Below, one piece after another: positions 27,976-36,824 of a stretch of DNA of 56,732 nucleotides. The position numbers and the translations under genes are program-made. The stretch spans positions 1 through 56,732 of the forward strand of contig JAFRRN010000098.1 of the NCBI GenBank assembly GCA_017428055.1, in the 5' to 3' direction. Within the stretch, counting starts at the first letter, position 1; every line of letters starts with the position of its first letter. The DNA comes from Prevotella sp. GTDB lineage: Bacteria; Bacteroidota; Bacteroidia; Bacteroidales; Bacteroidaceae. Under the pieces are notes generated by a model. The model made no database searches, was not told the DNA's origin, and saw only the letters and a list, made by a program, of their open reading frames with translations.

Positions 27976-28554
27976 ATGGGATTCTTGGAGATTGTATTGT
28001 TAGCGATAGCCTTGGCGATGGATTGTTTTGCCGTTTCCATTGCCAGCGGTGTCATCATGCGGCATGGCAGATGGAGCGTGATAGGATGGATAGCGTTCCT
28101 ATTCGGTTTCTTCCAGGCAGCGATGCCCCTCTTGGGATGGATAGCGATGAGCCGCTTCGCCCATTTGGTGGAGGCTTACGACCATTGGGTGGCGTTTGGC
28201 ATCCTCGCGTTCATCGGTGGGAAGATGATTCGTGAGTCTTTCCTGCCGGAGGCGGAGCAACATTTCAATCCTTGCCATTTCCTTACCCAGCTCATGTTGG
28301 CGGTTGCCACCAGTATTGACGCATTGGCGGTAGGCATCACTTTCGCCTGTATGGGAGAATACGTGACGATGGTAAACTTGCTGTTACCCCTTGCCGTTAT
28401 TTTTGCTGTCTCATTCCTTTTCACTTGGATAGGTCATGTTCTTGGCATCCGCTTTGGCAAGGGCATCGCCCGTCGGTTAAGGCCAGAGTTGTTGGGTGGC
28501 GTTATCCTTGTGTTAATAGGTTTCAGGGTTTTGTTTTCGCATTTATTGGCTTAA
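27976..28554 (+). CDS. mntP: Manganese efflux pump MntP
   Basis: This 192-residue inner-membrane protein of the MntP (DUF204) family exports Mn2+. Two homologous halves are visible, each with the conserved acidic residue in a membrane helix: LAIALAMDCFAVSIASG near the start and VATSIDALAVGITFA near the middle. Six helices are predicted, and GWIAFLFGFFQAAMPLLGW is typical. The ATG at 27976 is preceded by AATAAG. No manganese riboswitch is present: the leader is only about 30 bases beyond the upstream terminator. It may be cotranscribed with the LolA-like gene 13 bases downstream. Confidence 0.93.
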   Translation: MGFLEIVLLAIALAMDCFAVSIASGVIMRHGRWSVIGWIAFLFGFFQAAMPLLGWIAMSRFAHLVEAYDHWVAFGILAFIGGKMIRESFLPEAEQHFNPCHFLTQLMLAVATSIDALAVGITFACMGEYVTMVNLLLPLAVIFAVSFLFTWIGHVLGIRFGKGIARRLRPELLGGVILVLIGFRVLFSHLLA

Positions 28555-28567
28555 AGTTAATTGAGTC

Positions 28568-29251
28568 GTGAATAATCTTATATTGTTGATATTTCATCAT
28601 TTCGTGGCACTACATTTGTGCTTGGGTTTGAGTACTGTTCCCGCTATCAAGGACGTGGGAAATTCGCATGTCGCCGTCATGGCAGGGAAAGACAAGAAGT
28701 CTGTGGGTAACGAGAAGCTGGCGCGGCAGGTGTTTGACCATACCTATCAGATGGTGTTCGGTGCGCAAGGCTCCACCTTGCATTATGCCGTCAACCTGAT
28801 AGGCATCTATAAGACCGAGGGAACTATTTGGTACAAGGGCGAGAAGAGCAAGTTCGTGGAGTCGCGATACACGGCTTGGAATGATGGCGTTACTTATTAC
28901 AAGTTAGACCGCAAGCATGACACGGTAGAGATGTACCGTGCCAACTCCGACGAGAAGGACAAGTATGCCAGCAAGTTCAAGTTCGACCCGGAGAACTTCT
29001 CCTATTCCATTGCGGAGAGTGGCGATAACTATGTGATAACGCTCAAGGCCAAGAAAAGCATCAAGGGAATACGCGAGGTGAAGGCGGTCATCAATAAGCG
29101 CAGCCGCGCCCCGGAGAGCCTTCGCATCAAGTTGGCGTTTTTCTGGACGACGGTCAAGATTTCCCAATTCAAGAGTGGTGGCATCGATGACAAAGTGTTT
29201 GTTTTCCCTAAAAACCAATATCGGCATTGCAAGATGATAGACAAAAGATAA
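28568..29251 (+). CDS. LolA-like periplasmic protein
   Basis: The 227-residue protein begins with GTG and has a hydrophobic N-terminus (NNLILLIFHHFVALHLCLGL) that can act as a signal peptide. The body has the alternating strand pattern of lipoprotein-carrier (LolA/LolB-like) folds: YAVNLIGIYKTEGTIWYKG, SKFVESRYTAWNDGVTYYKL and FDPENFSYSIAESGDNYVI. The level of similarity I can judge by eye supports fold, not function. It lies 13 bases after mntP and 7 before the GH2 gene, so an operon is likely. An internal ATG would remove the signal peptide and is less likely. Confidence 0.55.
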   Translation: MNNLILLIFHHFVALHLCLGLSTVPAIKDVGNSHVAVMAGKDKKSVGNEKLARQVFDHTYQMVFGAQGSTLHYAVNLIGIYKTEGTIWYKGEKSKFVESRYTAWNDGVTYYKLDRKHDTVEMYRANSDEKDKYASKFKFDPENFSYSIAESGDNYVITLKAKKSIKGIREVKAVINKRSRAPESLRIKLAFFWTTVKISQFKSGGIDDKVFVFPKNQYRHCKMIDKR

Positions 29252-29258
29252 GGAACGT

Positions 29259-31676
29259 ATGGATATGAGAAAGATGTTATGGCTTTTGGCGTTTGTCCTC
29301 CTCGCCGCCGTCAATGCGGACGGCCAGGTATCATTCGGCAATGCACAGTTGTTTAATGAGGGGTGGCTGTTTTCCCTTGGCGACAAGGACGATGCCCATC
29401 GCGTGGATTACGACGACTCGGCATGGCGTAAGTTGGCATTGCCCCATGACTATTCCATCGAGGGAGACATGTCTCCCCAGTTGGCATCGTGTACGGGGTT
29501 CCTGCCAGGGGGTATGGCTTGGTATCGAAAACATTTTGACTTGTCGGGCGAAGAGTCAAGGTACATTTATTTCGAGGGGGTGTACAACCGCTCGGAGGTG
29601 TATCTCAATGGCCATCTGTTGGGCAAGCGTCCCAATGGCTATGTGTCGTTCCTGTACGACATGACACCTTATTTAAATAAAGAGGGGGACAATGTGTTGG
29701 CAGTTAAGGTAGACCATAGCAAATATGCCGACTCACGATGGTACACGGGGAGTGGCATATACCGAGACGTGTGGCTCGTTTCCGCCCCTGCCATCCACCT
29801 CCAGCAATGGGGTTCTGCCTATCGCCTGAAAAACATCAACACACGCCAGGCAACGGTGGATGTGGATGTGGAGACGGCACAGGTCGATGCCGAGGCTTCC
29901 TTGCCACTGAGTGCAAAGGTCGTCGTCATGGATGCTAAGGGCACACAGGTTGCGCAAGCCACCACTCCCATCGGTGTGGGGGAACGGAAAACTGTTGTCG
30001 TTAAAGTACCTCAACCCCATAGATGGACGTTGGATAACCCATATCTTTATACCATTGTGACACGTCTTTTCCAAGGAGGAGAGGAGATTGACCGTAGCGA
30101 GATGAGAGCAGGCTTGCGTACTTTGCAGTTTGATGCCAACAAAGGTTTTTCCCTTAACGGCGAGTGGATGAAGGTGAAGGGCGTTTGTCTGCATCATGAC
30201 GCTGGTGTGTTGGGTGCCGTCGTGCCACGCGATGTGTGGAAACGTCGTCTCCAGCAACTCAATTCGATAGGCGTGAATGCCATCCGCATGAGCCATAACC
30301 CACAAGCCCCTGCGCTCTATGATCTCTGTGATGAACTGGGATTGTTGGTGATGGATGAGGCTTTTGATGAATGGGAATTTCCTAAACGCAAATGGCTTGA
30401 AGGCTGGAATAAGGGAACGCCGGGCTATGACGGCTCGTCCGACTTCTTCGAGGAATGGATGGAACGGGACGTGCAGGACATGGTGCGCCGCGACCGCAAC
30501 CACCCTTCCATCTTTTTATGGAGCATCGGCAACGAGGTGGATTATCCCAATGACCCTTATTCGCACCCTGTACTCGATGGCTCGTCTATCAGCCAACCGA
30601 TGTATGGTGGGTATAAGCCCAACCAGCCACATGCCGGACGCCTCGGGACGATAGCCAAACGGTTGGCTGCCGCCGTGCGCGACATAGACCAGTCGCGCCC
30701 CGTGACGGGAGCGTTGGCGGGGGTCGTGATGAGCAATGAGACGGAATACCCCGGCGCATTGGATGTGGTAGGGTACAATTATACGGAAGACCGTTATCCT
30801 ATAGACCACCAACGCTACCCCCGGCGGGTGATTTACGGTTCGGAAAACCGACATGACCTGCCGGCATGGAAGGCTGTGGGCGAGAACCCCTATATCTTCG
30901 GACAGTTCTTATGGACGGGTGCCGATTATTTAGGCGAGAGCGGACCGTGGCCGGCGCGTGGCTCATCGGCGGGGCTGATAGACTACGGCGGTTACGTCAA
31001 GGCCCGTGGATGGTATCGTGCCGCGCTTTGGAGCGACAAGCCTGTCTGCTACATCGGCACGTACCCTATCGGTGGGCGGCGCGGCAATGGTAGGCGTGGC
31101 AACGGATGGGTCTCCATCGATGCTCCCGACGTGTGGAATTACCGCGACGGGCAACAGGTGAGGGTGGTATGCTATACCAACGAGCCATCGGTAACGCTAA
31201 CGCTGAATGGTACAGCTATTACGGAGGAGGCTCGTTATGACTCCATCAATGGCGTGTTTTATTGGGATATACCGTATCGCCCCGGCATATTGAGGGCAGA
31301 GGGCAACGAGCGTCATTCGTCGTATGAGATTGCTACAAGCGGTCGCCCATACGCTTTGCGGCTCATGGCAGACAAGGCAACACTACATGCAAAGGGCGAC
31401 GTGGCACATCTTACGATAGAGGTGGTGGACGAGAAAGGAAACGTGGTCAAGCTTGCAGACAACGATATTACCTGCTTCGTGCGTGGGGCGGGAAGGCTCC
31501 TGGGATTGGAAAATGCCCATATCCAAGACACTTCCAACCAACGATCCATGCATCGCAGGGCATACCAGGGGCGGCTCCTCGCCTATATACAAGCCAATGG
31601 AGAGAGGGGAGACATCCATGTGACTGTTTCCTCGCCACTGATTGAGGAGGCGGAAATGACCCTTCCCGTGCAATAA
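29259..31676 (+). CDS. Glycoside hydrolase family 2 (beta-galactosidase-like)
   Basis: This 805-residue secreted enzyme has a signal peptide to about residue 23 (FVLLAAVNADGQ). The order is a sugar-binding jelly roll (about 25-190, with WYRKHFDL, RSEVYLNG and YTGSGIYRDVWL), an Ig-like domain (about 195-290), a TIM barrel (about 295-600) and C-terminal beta domains. The acid/base glutamate is E426 in WSIGNEVDY and the nucleophile is E529 in IYGSENRHD. GH2 enzymes remove beta-galactosyl, glucuronosyl or mannosyl residues from glycans; the exact sugar is not decided here. A ten-base-arm hairpin follows the stop. Its neighbours do not include a SusC/D pair, so it is not in a classic polysaccharide utilisation locus. 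Confidence 0.9.
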   Translation: MDMRKMLWLLAFVLLAAVNADGQVSFGNAQLFNEGWLFSLGDKDDAHRVDYDDSAWRKLALPHDYSIEGDMSPQLASCTGFLPGGMAWYRKHFDLSGEESRYIYFEGVYNRSEVYLNGHLLGKRPNGYVSFLYDMTPYLNKEGDNVLAVKVDHSKYADSRWYTGSGIYRDVWLVSAPAIHLQQWGSAYRLKNINTRQATVDVDVETAQVDAEASLPLSAKVVVMDAKGTQVAQATTPIGVGERKTVVVKVPQPHRWTLDNPYLYTIVTRLFQGGEEIDRSEMRAGLRTLQFDANKGFSLNGEWMKVKGVCLHHDAGVLGAVVPRDVWKRRLQQLNSIGVNAIRMSHNPQAPALYDLCDELGLLVMDEAFDEWEFPKRKWLEGWNKGTPGYDGSSDFFEEWMERDVQDMVRRDRNHPSIFLWSIGNEVDYPNDPYSHPVLDGSSISQPMYGGYKPNQPHAGRLGTIAKRLAAAVRDIDQSRPVTGALAGVVMSNETEYPGALDVVGYNYTEDRYPIDHQRYPRRVIYGSENRHDLPAWKAVGENPYIFGQFLWTGADYLGESGPWPARGSSAGLIDYGGYVKARGWYRAALWSDKPVCYIGTYPIGGRRGNGRRGNGWVSIDAPDVWNYRDGQQVRVVCYTNEPSVTLTLNGTAITEEARYDSINGVFYWDIPYRPGILRAEGNERHSSYEIATSGRPYALRLMADKATLHAKGDVAHLTIEVVDEKGNVVKLADNDITCFVRGAGRLLGLENAHIQDTSNQRSMHRRAYQGRLLAYIQANGERGDIHVTVSSPLIEEAEMTLPVQ

Positions 31677-31679
31677 TAA

Positions 31680-31703
31680 ATGGTTGTGTGCGAACACAAC
31701 CAT
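31680..31703 (+). terminator. Hairpin after the GH2 gene
   Basis: ATGGTTGTGT (31680-31689) and ACACAACCAT (31694-31703) form a perfect stem with a GCGA tetraloop three bases after the GH2 stop. No T-run follows, so it may protect the mRNA end or act with Rho rather than terminate alone. Confidence 0.55.
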
Positions 31704-31758
31704 GTTGACACAAGTCAAGAATCTCCCCTTTTCCCACCGAAAAATACCAATCATGGTG

Positions 31759-31786
31759 TTGGAGTTGGCAAAAACCGTTACCTTTG
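31759..31786 (+). promoter_or_regulatory. Promoter for the 27-residue ORF transcript
   Basis: TACCTTTG (31779-31786) matches the -7 consensus, with TTGG at 31759-31762 as a partial -33 element. The predicted start near 31793 leaves a leader of about 225 bases before the short ORF at 32019. The leader includes a G/C-rich patch at about 31968-31990 that could fold. Confidence 0.5.
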
Positions 31787-32018
31787 CACCGTCAAAAAAC
31801 AAGAAAGCATAGGTAACTGCTACGTAGACATCGGAAAAAGAAGGTTTAGCATAATAGGGAAAACATTGTATTTTAGGATAACGAATCATACGGTACCGGC
31901 CTTGGTGAAGGCAAAAGATTGAGAAAGAAGGATAACAAGATTGTTTTATTTAAAAGATGTGACAGGATGCCGCCGCGAGGCGCCACCCTCCATCGTTAAA
32001 AGAAAGGAGAATTAGACT

Positions 32019-32102
32019 ATGACAACAACATGGATTATTACATGGGTGGCAGCCCTGACTGCCGCGACAAGCTTCATGATAGAGAGTGGCTTGCGCAAAT
32101 AA
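32019..32102 (+). CDS. 27-residue hydrophobic protein
   Basis: This short ORF encodes a 27-residue peptide starting MTTTWIITWVAALTAATSFM and ending IESGLRK: a hydrophobic stretch long enough for one membrane pass with a basic end. It has a strong Shine-Dalgarno-like site (AAAGGAG, about eight bases upstream), a plausible promoter and a strong terminator eight bases after the stop, all of which argue for real expression. I do not recognise the family. It could be a membrane microprotein, a toxin-type peptide, or a marker inside a regulatory RNA. The convergent neighbour is the small acidic protein of the protease operon. Confidence 0.55.
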   Translation: MTTTWIITWVAALTAATSFMIESGLRK

Positions 32103-32110
32103 GATAAAAA

Positions 32111-32157
32111 GAAATGAGGAATTGCCAAGGGGGTGGGCAATTCCTCATTTCCTTTTT
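32111..32157. terminator. Bidirectional rho-independent terminator
   Basis: The perfect 16-base arms GAAATGAGGAATTGCC (32111-32126) and GGCAATTCCTCATTTC (32136-32151) enclose a nine-base loop. On the plus strand CTTTTTATT follows; on the minus strand TTTTTATC follows. It ends both the 27-residue ORF transcript and the S8 protease operon. Confidence 0.92.
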
Positions 32158-32168
32158 ATTCGTCCTCT

Positions 32169-32357
32169 TTATTCATCCCATACGCTCTCGCGATAGTCTG
32201 CGTCATCGGCATCGATGGTATCGTCAATGTCTTGGCTGCCCTTACCGAACTGGTCGGGTGTAGAGCCATCGCCGATACCGATGCCCATGACTTCCCCTGA
32301 CGAGAGGAAGTCATGGAGCATGGTTACTGGCTGGATATACTTTTTGTAAGTCTTCAT
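32169..32357 (-). CDS. Small acidic protein, last gene of the protease operon
   Basis: The 62-residue protein starts MKTYKKYIQPVTMLHDFLSS. There is no signal peptide. The N-terminal third is basic, the middle has MGIGIGDGSTPDQFGKG, and the end is strongly acidic, finishing ESVWDE. It is homologous by eye to the 65-residue protein at 40197-40394: both share YI-x-P, DF-[IL]-S, MG, G-[DE]-G-[ST]-T, QFG/QLG and VW-x-E. The start lies 11 bases after the stop of the third S8 protease gene. Short proteins of this style recur in Prevotella, but I know no function. Precursor-peptide, chaperone or regulatory roles are all open. Confidence 0.75.
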   Translation of the reverse strand: MKTYKKYIQPVTMLHDFLSSGEVMGIGIGDGSTPDQFGKGSQDIDDTIDADDADYRESVWDE

Positions 32358-32368
32358 TTTTACGGTCT

Positions 32369-35300
32369 TTATTTCATGATAACTGACTTGCCATTGTGGA
32401 GATACACGCCCTTGCGGGTCGGCTTGCCTTGCAGCTTGATACCCTCTACGGTGTACCATGCGCCGTCGTCTGTCACGGTGTCAAGAGCCTTGATGCCCGT
32501 TGCCTCTTCGCCATCCACGACGAGAGAGAATCCCTTGGCGTTGTTGCCTCCTAAAATGAGGAATGCCTTGTTGGCTGCCAAGTTCTTGCCCGAATAGCGG
32601 TAGAAGTTGATGTAGGTGTCGGACCCTCTTCCCAAGGTGTAGATGGTGCCGGGGGTTTCTGCCAGCACGGCAGCTACGGTCGTGTTCACCACTGAGCCGC
32701 TCAGGTAGCTGGACCTTGTCAATGGGTCGGCTTCTGCCACACGTGGGAATCGGTAGGCAGGACATTCTGCCGTATTGGAGTTGCCTTGGATGATGACACC
32801 CGTGTTGGCGGGAATCGTCTCATACAGGCGGGCGGCCTTCAGTTCCTTGCCGTTAATCTCATAGATGTAGAACACGCCGAGGATGTCGGGGTCGTATTCG
32901 TCGTAAGGAATCTCCACGGGATAGTCGAGGTAGAGCGTGGTCAAGCCCACGTCGCTTATCTTCACGTCGAAGAATTGGGTGGCAACGCCATTGAGTGTGA
33001 CAACGGCATCCTCTGCGTATGGAGCAGAAAGGGTCACTGTGCCTGTGAACGTGCCAAACTCGGAAGGATTGAACGTCACGGTGACGGTCTTGCCATCCTC
33101 TGCATCGGCAATGCTGATGCTCTCGGCATCGACGGTGTAAACGCTGTTCTCGTCTGCCAAAGTGACTGTAATGACATCACTGAGGTTCTCGGCTATCACG
33201 TCGAATGTCAAGCTGACGGGAGTACCCACCTCCGTGGTGAAGTCCAAAGCGTCGGGGTCAGCAATGATTTCAGGAGCGAGGGCGCGACCATTGAGAGACA
33301 CAGTAACTGGGTCTGCCTCTTGGCTTGTCAAGGTAATTGTGCCATTGAATGTTCCAGCGGTTGTAGGGCTAAAGGTCACATTTACATCCTTGCCAGTGCC
33401 ACTCTCTGCCTCTGTAACGGTGATGCTCGATGCGTCGATGCTATAAACGCCATTGGCATCGGTCAGTGTGGCGGTGATGTCGCCCTCCAACTCGTTGCCC
33501 TTCACGTTGAAAGTCTGTGTGACAGGAACACCAACGGGAGTCTCGAAGGAGAGGCTGGTGGGAGTGGCGATGATCTCGGCTGACTTCAGCGGGGTTTGGA
33601 ATGCAATCTCGTAGAGGTAGCCGCGAGCTTGGCTTGCAACAACCTTGTAAATCTTTGAAGCATCCAAATCTGTAATTGAAAGGTTTCCTGCTCCGCTTGT
33701 AGTACGGCTTGTACTCTTTGTGGCTGTCGTTGCTGAGGTTAATGTTCCATCACTATTTTCTGTGCATTCATAGACAGAGAATGTCGTAGGATAGGTCGTT
33801 GAAGTACTACGCTGAGAACAATAGAGCTTGACAGCAGTTGTGTTGGTCACATAGAAAGTGACTGTTTTGTTTGTAGTACTATTCCTACTATTAGTTCCAA
33901 CGGCCATAGCTGTCGCAGAAGTAAAGTAATTGCTGCTTCCGAGGTGCACATCATTAGCATTCCAAGTTGTGTTTCCACATTGATTTGATTGTGATACACT
34001 TGTCTCAATCCACTTTTGTGGGTTTCCACTATTGAATGTAGTACTTGTTGTCGAATATTTCGCTCCAACCACACCACCATATACAGGCAAGGTGAGCCAT
34101 GCTACCTTCTCGTCTTTGTATTCTTTGTATGTATACAGTTTGTTCACCAATGATGTGTTCCATCCCGCATCATCAATCGTCGCATATTTGGCGATGTTGA
34201 GGTAAGCGTCGCTGGCAGTACCTCCAGCTTCCTCTGCCACGCCATTAATGGTGACAATTACATCTTCAGCTCCTGCGCTTGACAATGTGATGGTGGCGTT
34301 GTGTGTACCCTCTGCCGTTGGTGCGTAGGTGATGGTGATGGTTACGCCATCGGTAGTCTGTGCTGCTGATGCTGCGATGGTGGTATTGTCTATGATATAT
34401 ACACCATTTGCATCAGTGAGTGTTGCCGTGATGTTGCCTGTAAGATTTGCACCGCGAACAACCACAGTCTCTGTGGCACTTTCTCCAACGGTTGCTGCCA
34501 TGGTCACTGCCTGTGGCGTAGCACCAATCTGTGGGTCATCGTCCAACAACTCCTCGATGCCGGCGAGAGCATCGATTTTTCCATTACCAAACATATTGGC
34601 ATTGGTGCCAGTGACATAGCTGTCTTGGATGGCGGTCTCTTGCATCAAGGTTTTCACATCTTCAATCGTCAATGTCGGGTCTACTTGCAGCCACAATGCC
34701 ACGATGCCACCCGCGCAAGGTGTTGCCATGGATGTTCCAGCGTTTACTCCTAATGGATTGTTTGCATCATAGCCTTTGATAAGAGATGTGGAAGTGGTAT
34801 TATTGGCAACATAGCCTTTGTTAAATGCTGCAATTACCATTTCACCAGGTGCAGTAATCACAGGGAGCTTTGTACCAAGTGGGCCATAGCCTGGAGCTTG
34901 ATAACCAGAAGAACTGGCAATATCGCCAATTGTTCCATCTACAGCGTAATAATATCCATCTTGGTTTTGTTCCGACACCCATCCTAACATTGTGGTATAC
35001 GAGCCAATGGGGATGACATACGGGTTGGTACCGTCGTCGCTGATGGAGCAGAGGCTATTACCTGCATCGAAGGTGTAGGTCGTGCCATTGTAAGTAGCGC
35101 TGCCACTGCTAAAATAGGTGTTGTTTGACCCCCAACTGTCGATGTCGCAAGTAACTCCGTTGTTTTTGGGATAGCAACTTAGACCGATTTTGTACCTACC
35201 TGTACGAGTTGATCCGCTTGTCGTGTATGCCTTTTCCCATAGATAGTACACATTGGTATATATATTATATTTTCCAGAATATTCATCTCTGTCAAAGAAA

Positions 35301-36778
35301 GCGCAAAGAAATCCGTCAGTCCCATCTTCTGAAAGAGACTCGAAATAGTTGGCTAAATTCGCATCATAGGTGATTTCATCGTCATCAACTTCCTCGACAC
35401 TGTATATTTTGTCACTTGTCATTTCATCCGATACCCATACAACCGTGTTGGTGGAGGTGTCAATGACATAGAACTTGGCAGCCAGTTCTACATCTGGTGT
35501 GCGGGCATAAGTTATGGTTTGACCATAGAGTGCAATGTTGTAGAGTGTATAGTTGCCAGATGTAGCCCCATCATAGTAGGTGAGATCTAAGAGCGACTGC
35601 GAGGGAGAGGCTTTTGTGGCACTCTTATAAAGATAGACTTGCTCCTCACCATCGTTGCCTGCTGCTTTCACGATGACCTTACCTGCTCCGCTCATGTATT
35701 GCTGGCAGATGTCTGTCAGGTAGCCGGTACCATCGTGTGGACCTACCTGTGAGCCAAGGCTGATGCTGATGACGCAGGGCTTGCCCACTTGGTCGGCATA
35801 TTGGCTGATTTTCTGTATACAAGCGGCAATGTTGGCATTTGAAAGTTGTCCCGCCAATCCGCAAAGCACGAGGTCGGCATTGGGAGCCATACCGCCGTAG
35901 GTACGTGAGCCATTGACGATGGAACTTGATTCAGTATCCCAATAGTTTGCCGTAACGGTAAAATTGGATCCGCCAGCGATACTACTGGTATGTGATCCGT
36001 GACTTGATCCCGTATAGTCATAAGTGAGAGCCTCGATGGCACTCTGTGTGTCATATTCCACAAGTTGTGCTGCATCGGTGTCGTAGACGATGGCTTTCTT
36101 GATGCGGGTATTGCCGTTGGCATCCTTGAACATCTGGTGGTCAAACTGGATGCCCGTGTCGATGATGCCGATGACCACGCCCGTGCCGTCGTAGGCTTGC
36201 AGCAACCCTGCTGCTTGTGCGTCGGCGGTGTAGTTGAGTACGTCGTCCACGTTGGTTGCCTCGCGTCCATAGTATGTCTCCTTCTTGAACATCGTTGCCA
36301 CGGACACCTTCGTCACGTTCTTCAGTGCTGCCACTTGTTCAAGGGCTTTCACGGGAACGTTGGCGGTCACGAGTTTGTCGAAGGTGGCTGTCACCTTCAC
36401 GCCCGCGATGCTCTCCAAGGCGGAGAGGTTGTTGTCGGTAAGTTTCACCCATACTTGCACTTTCTCTACACCCTCGCTGATGAACGGCTCGGCGAAGGTT
36501 GCGCCGTCGTCGCTGTCTTCATCTGCGGAGAGAGTGGTGGCAGTTCCGAATGTTCCAATTTGCTGTGTCTTCTGTTGGGCTTTTCCGCGTCTTGCCACGG
36601 GAGCCTTCAGGTTGTTCTTCTTGACGAACTGCTGCTTGGCAACTTTCGCCGTCGCCATCTTGCCATCGCGCTGGGCAATCACCATGCGTGTGCCAGCAGA
36701 CAACTTCTTCTCGTTCTGCGCAAAGGTGAACGTGAACGTTCCCAATAGCAGGGCAATAAAGAATAATAGCTTTTTCAT
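32369..36778 (-). CDS. Secreted S8 (subtilisin) protease, third copy
   Basis: This is a 1469-residue subtilase. A signal peptide (MKKLLFFIALLLGTFTFTFA) is followed by a propeptide-like region (about 100-165, VKVTATFDKLVTANVPVKAL). The catalytic domain has Asp207 in GIIDTGIQFDH, His260 in HGSHTSSIAGG and serine in NAGTSMATPCAGG. Three Ig-like anchor repeats follow (openings ATPQAVTM, ATPTSLSF and ADPDALDF). A discoidin-like or unidentified insert of about 200 residues lies between repeats one and two. The end is a GLTTLYLDYPVEIPYDEYD-type domain and the tail AWYTVEGIKLQGKPTRKG. It is likely surface-bound or secreted and degrades protein. It is downstream of the second protease by 46 bases and probably cotranscribed. 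Confidence 0.9.
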   Translation of the reverse strand: MKKLLFFIALLLGTFTFTFAQNEKKLSAGTRMVIAQRDGKMATAKVAKQQFVKKNNLKAPVARRGKAQQKTQQIGTFGTATTLSADEDSDDGATFAEPFISEGVEKVQVWVKLTDNNLSALESIAGVKVTATFDKLVTANVPVKALEQVAALKNVTKVSVATMFKKETYYGREATNVDDVLNYTADAQAAGLLQAYDGTGVVIGIIDTGIQFDHQMFKDANGNTRIKKAIVYDTDAAQLVEYDTQSAIEALTYDYTGSSHGSHTSSIAGGSNFTVTANYWDTESSSIVNGSRTYGGMAPNADLVLCGLAGQLSNANIAACIQKISQYADQVGKPCVISISLGSQVGPHDGTGYLTDICQQYMSGAGKVIVKAAGNDGEEQVYLYKSATKASPSQSLLDLTYYDGATSGNYTLYNIALYGQTITYARTPDVELAAKFYVIDTSTNTVVWVSDEMTSDKIYSVEEVDDDEITYDANLANYFESLSEDGTDGFLCAFFDRDEYSGKYNIYTNVYYLWEKAYTTSGSTRTGRYKIGLSCYPKNNGVTCDIDSWGSNNTYFSSGSATYNGTTYTFDAGNSLCSISDDGTNPYVIPIGSYTTMLGWVSEQNQDGYYYAVDGTIGDIASSSGYQAPGYGPLGTKLPVITAPGEMVIAAFNKGYVANNTTSTSLIKGYDANNPLGVNAGTSMATPCAGGIVALWLQVDPTLTIEDVKTLMQETAIQDSYVTGTNANMFGNGKIDALAGIEELLDDDPQIGATPQAVTMAATVGESATETVVVRGANLTGNITATLTDANGVYIIDNTTIAASAAQTTDGVTITITYAPTAEGTHNATITLSSAGAEDVIVTINGVAEEAGGTASDAYLNIAKYATIDDAGWNTSLVNKLYTYKEYKDEKVAWLTLPVYGGVVGAKYSTTSTTFNSGNPQKWIETSVSQSNQCGNTTWNANDVHLGSSNYFTSATAMAVGTNSRNSTTNKTVTFYVTNTTAVKLYCSQRSTSTTYPTTFSVYECTENSDGTLTSATTATKSTSRTTSGAGNLSITDLDASKIYKVVASQARGYLYEIAFQTPLKSAEIIATPTSLSFETPVGVPVTQTFNVKGNELEGDITATLTDANGVYSIDASSITVTEAESGTGKDVNVTFSPTTAGTFNGTITLTSQEADPVTVSLNGRALAPEIIADPDALDFTTEVGTPVSLTFDVIAENLSDVITVTLADENSVYTVDAESISIADAEDGKTVTVTFNPSEFGTFTGTVTLSAPYAEDAVVTLNGVATQFFDVKISDVGLTTLYLDYPVEIPYDEYDPDILGVFYIYEINGKELKAARLYETIPANTGVIIQGNSNTAECPAYRFPRVAEADPLTRSSYLSGSVVNTTVAAVLAETPGTIYTLGRGSDTYINFYRYSGKNLAANKAFLILGGNNAKGFSLVVDGEEATGIKALDTVTDDGAWYTVEGIKLQGKPTRKGVYLHNGKSVIMK

Positions 36779-36824
36779 ATTGATAATCGTTTAAAAATTC
36801 TTGTTTTACACCTTATTATATATA

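Noticed and set aside
29259-31676. Polysaccharide utilisation locus around the GH2 gene
   Set aside because: No SusC/SusD pair or dedicated regulator is adjacent.
32019-32102. 27-residue ORF as a known Bacteroidales small-protein family
   Set aside because: The sequence does not match any short family closely enough by eye, and the usual neighbours (HU-like protein, amidase) are absent.
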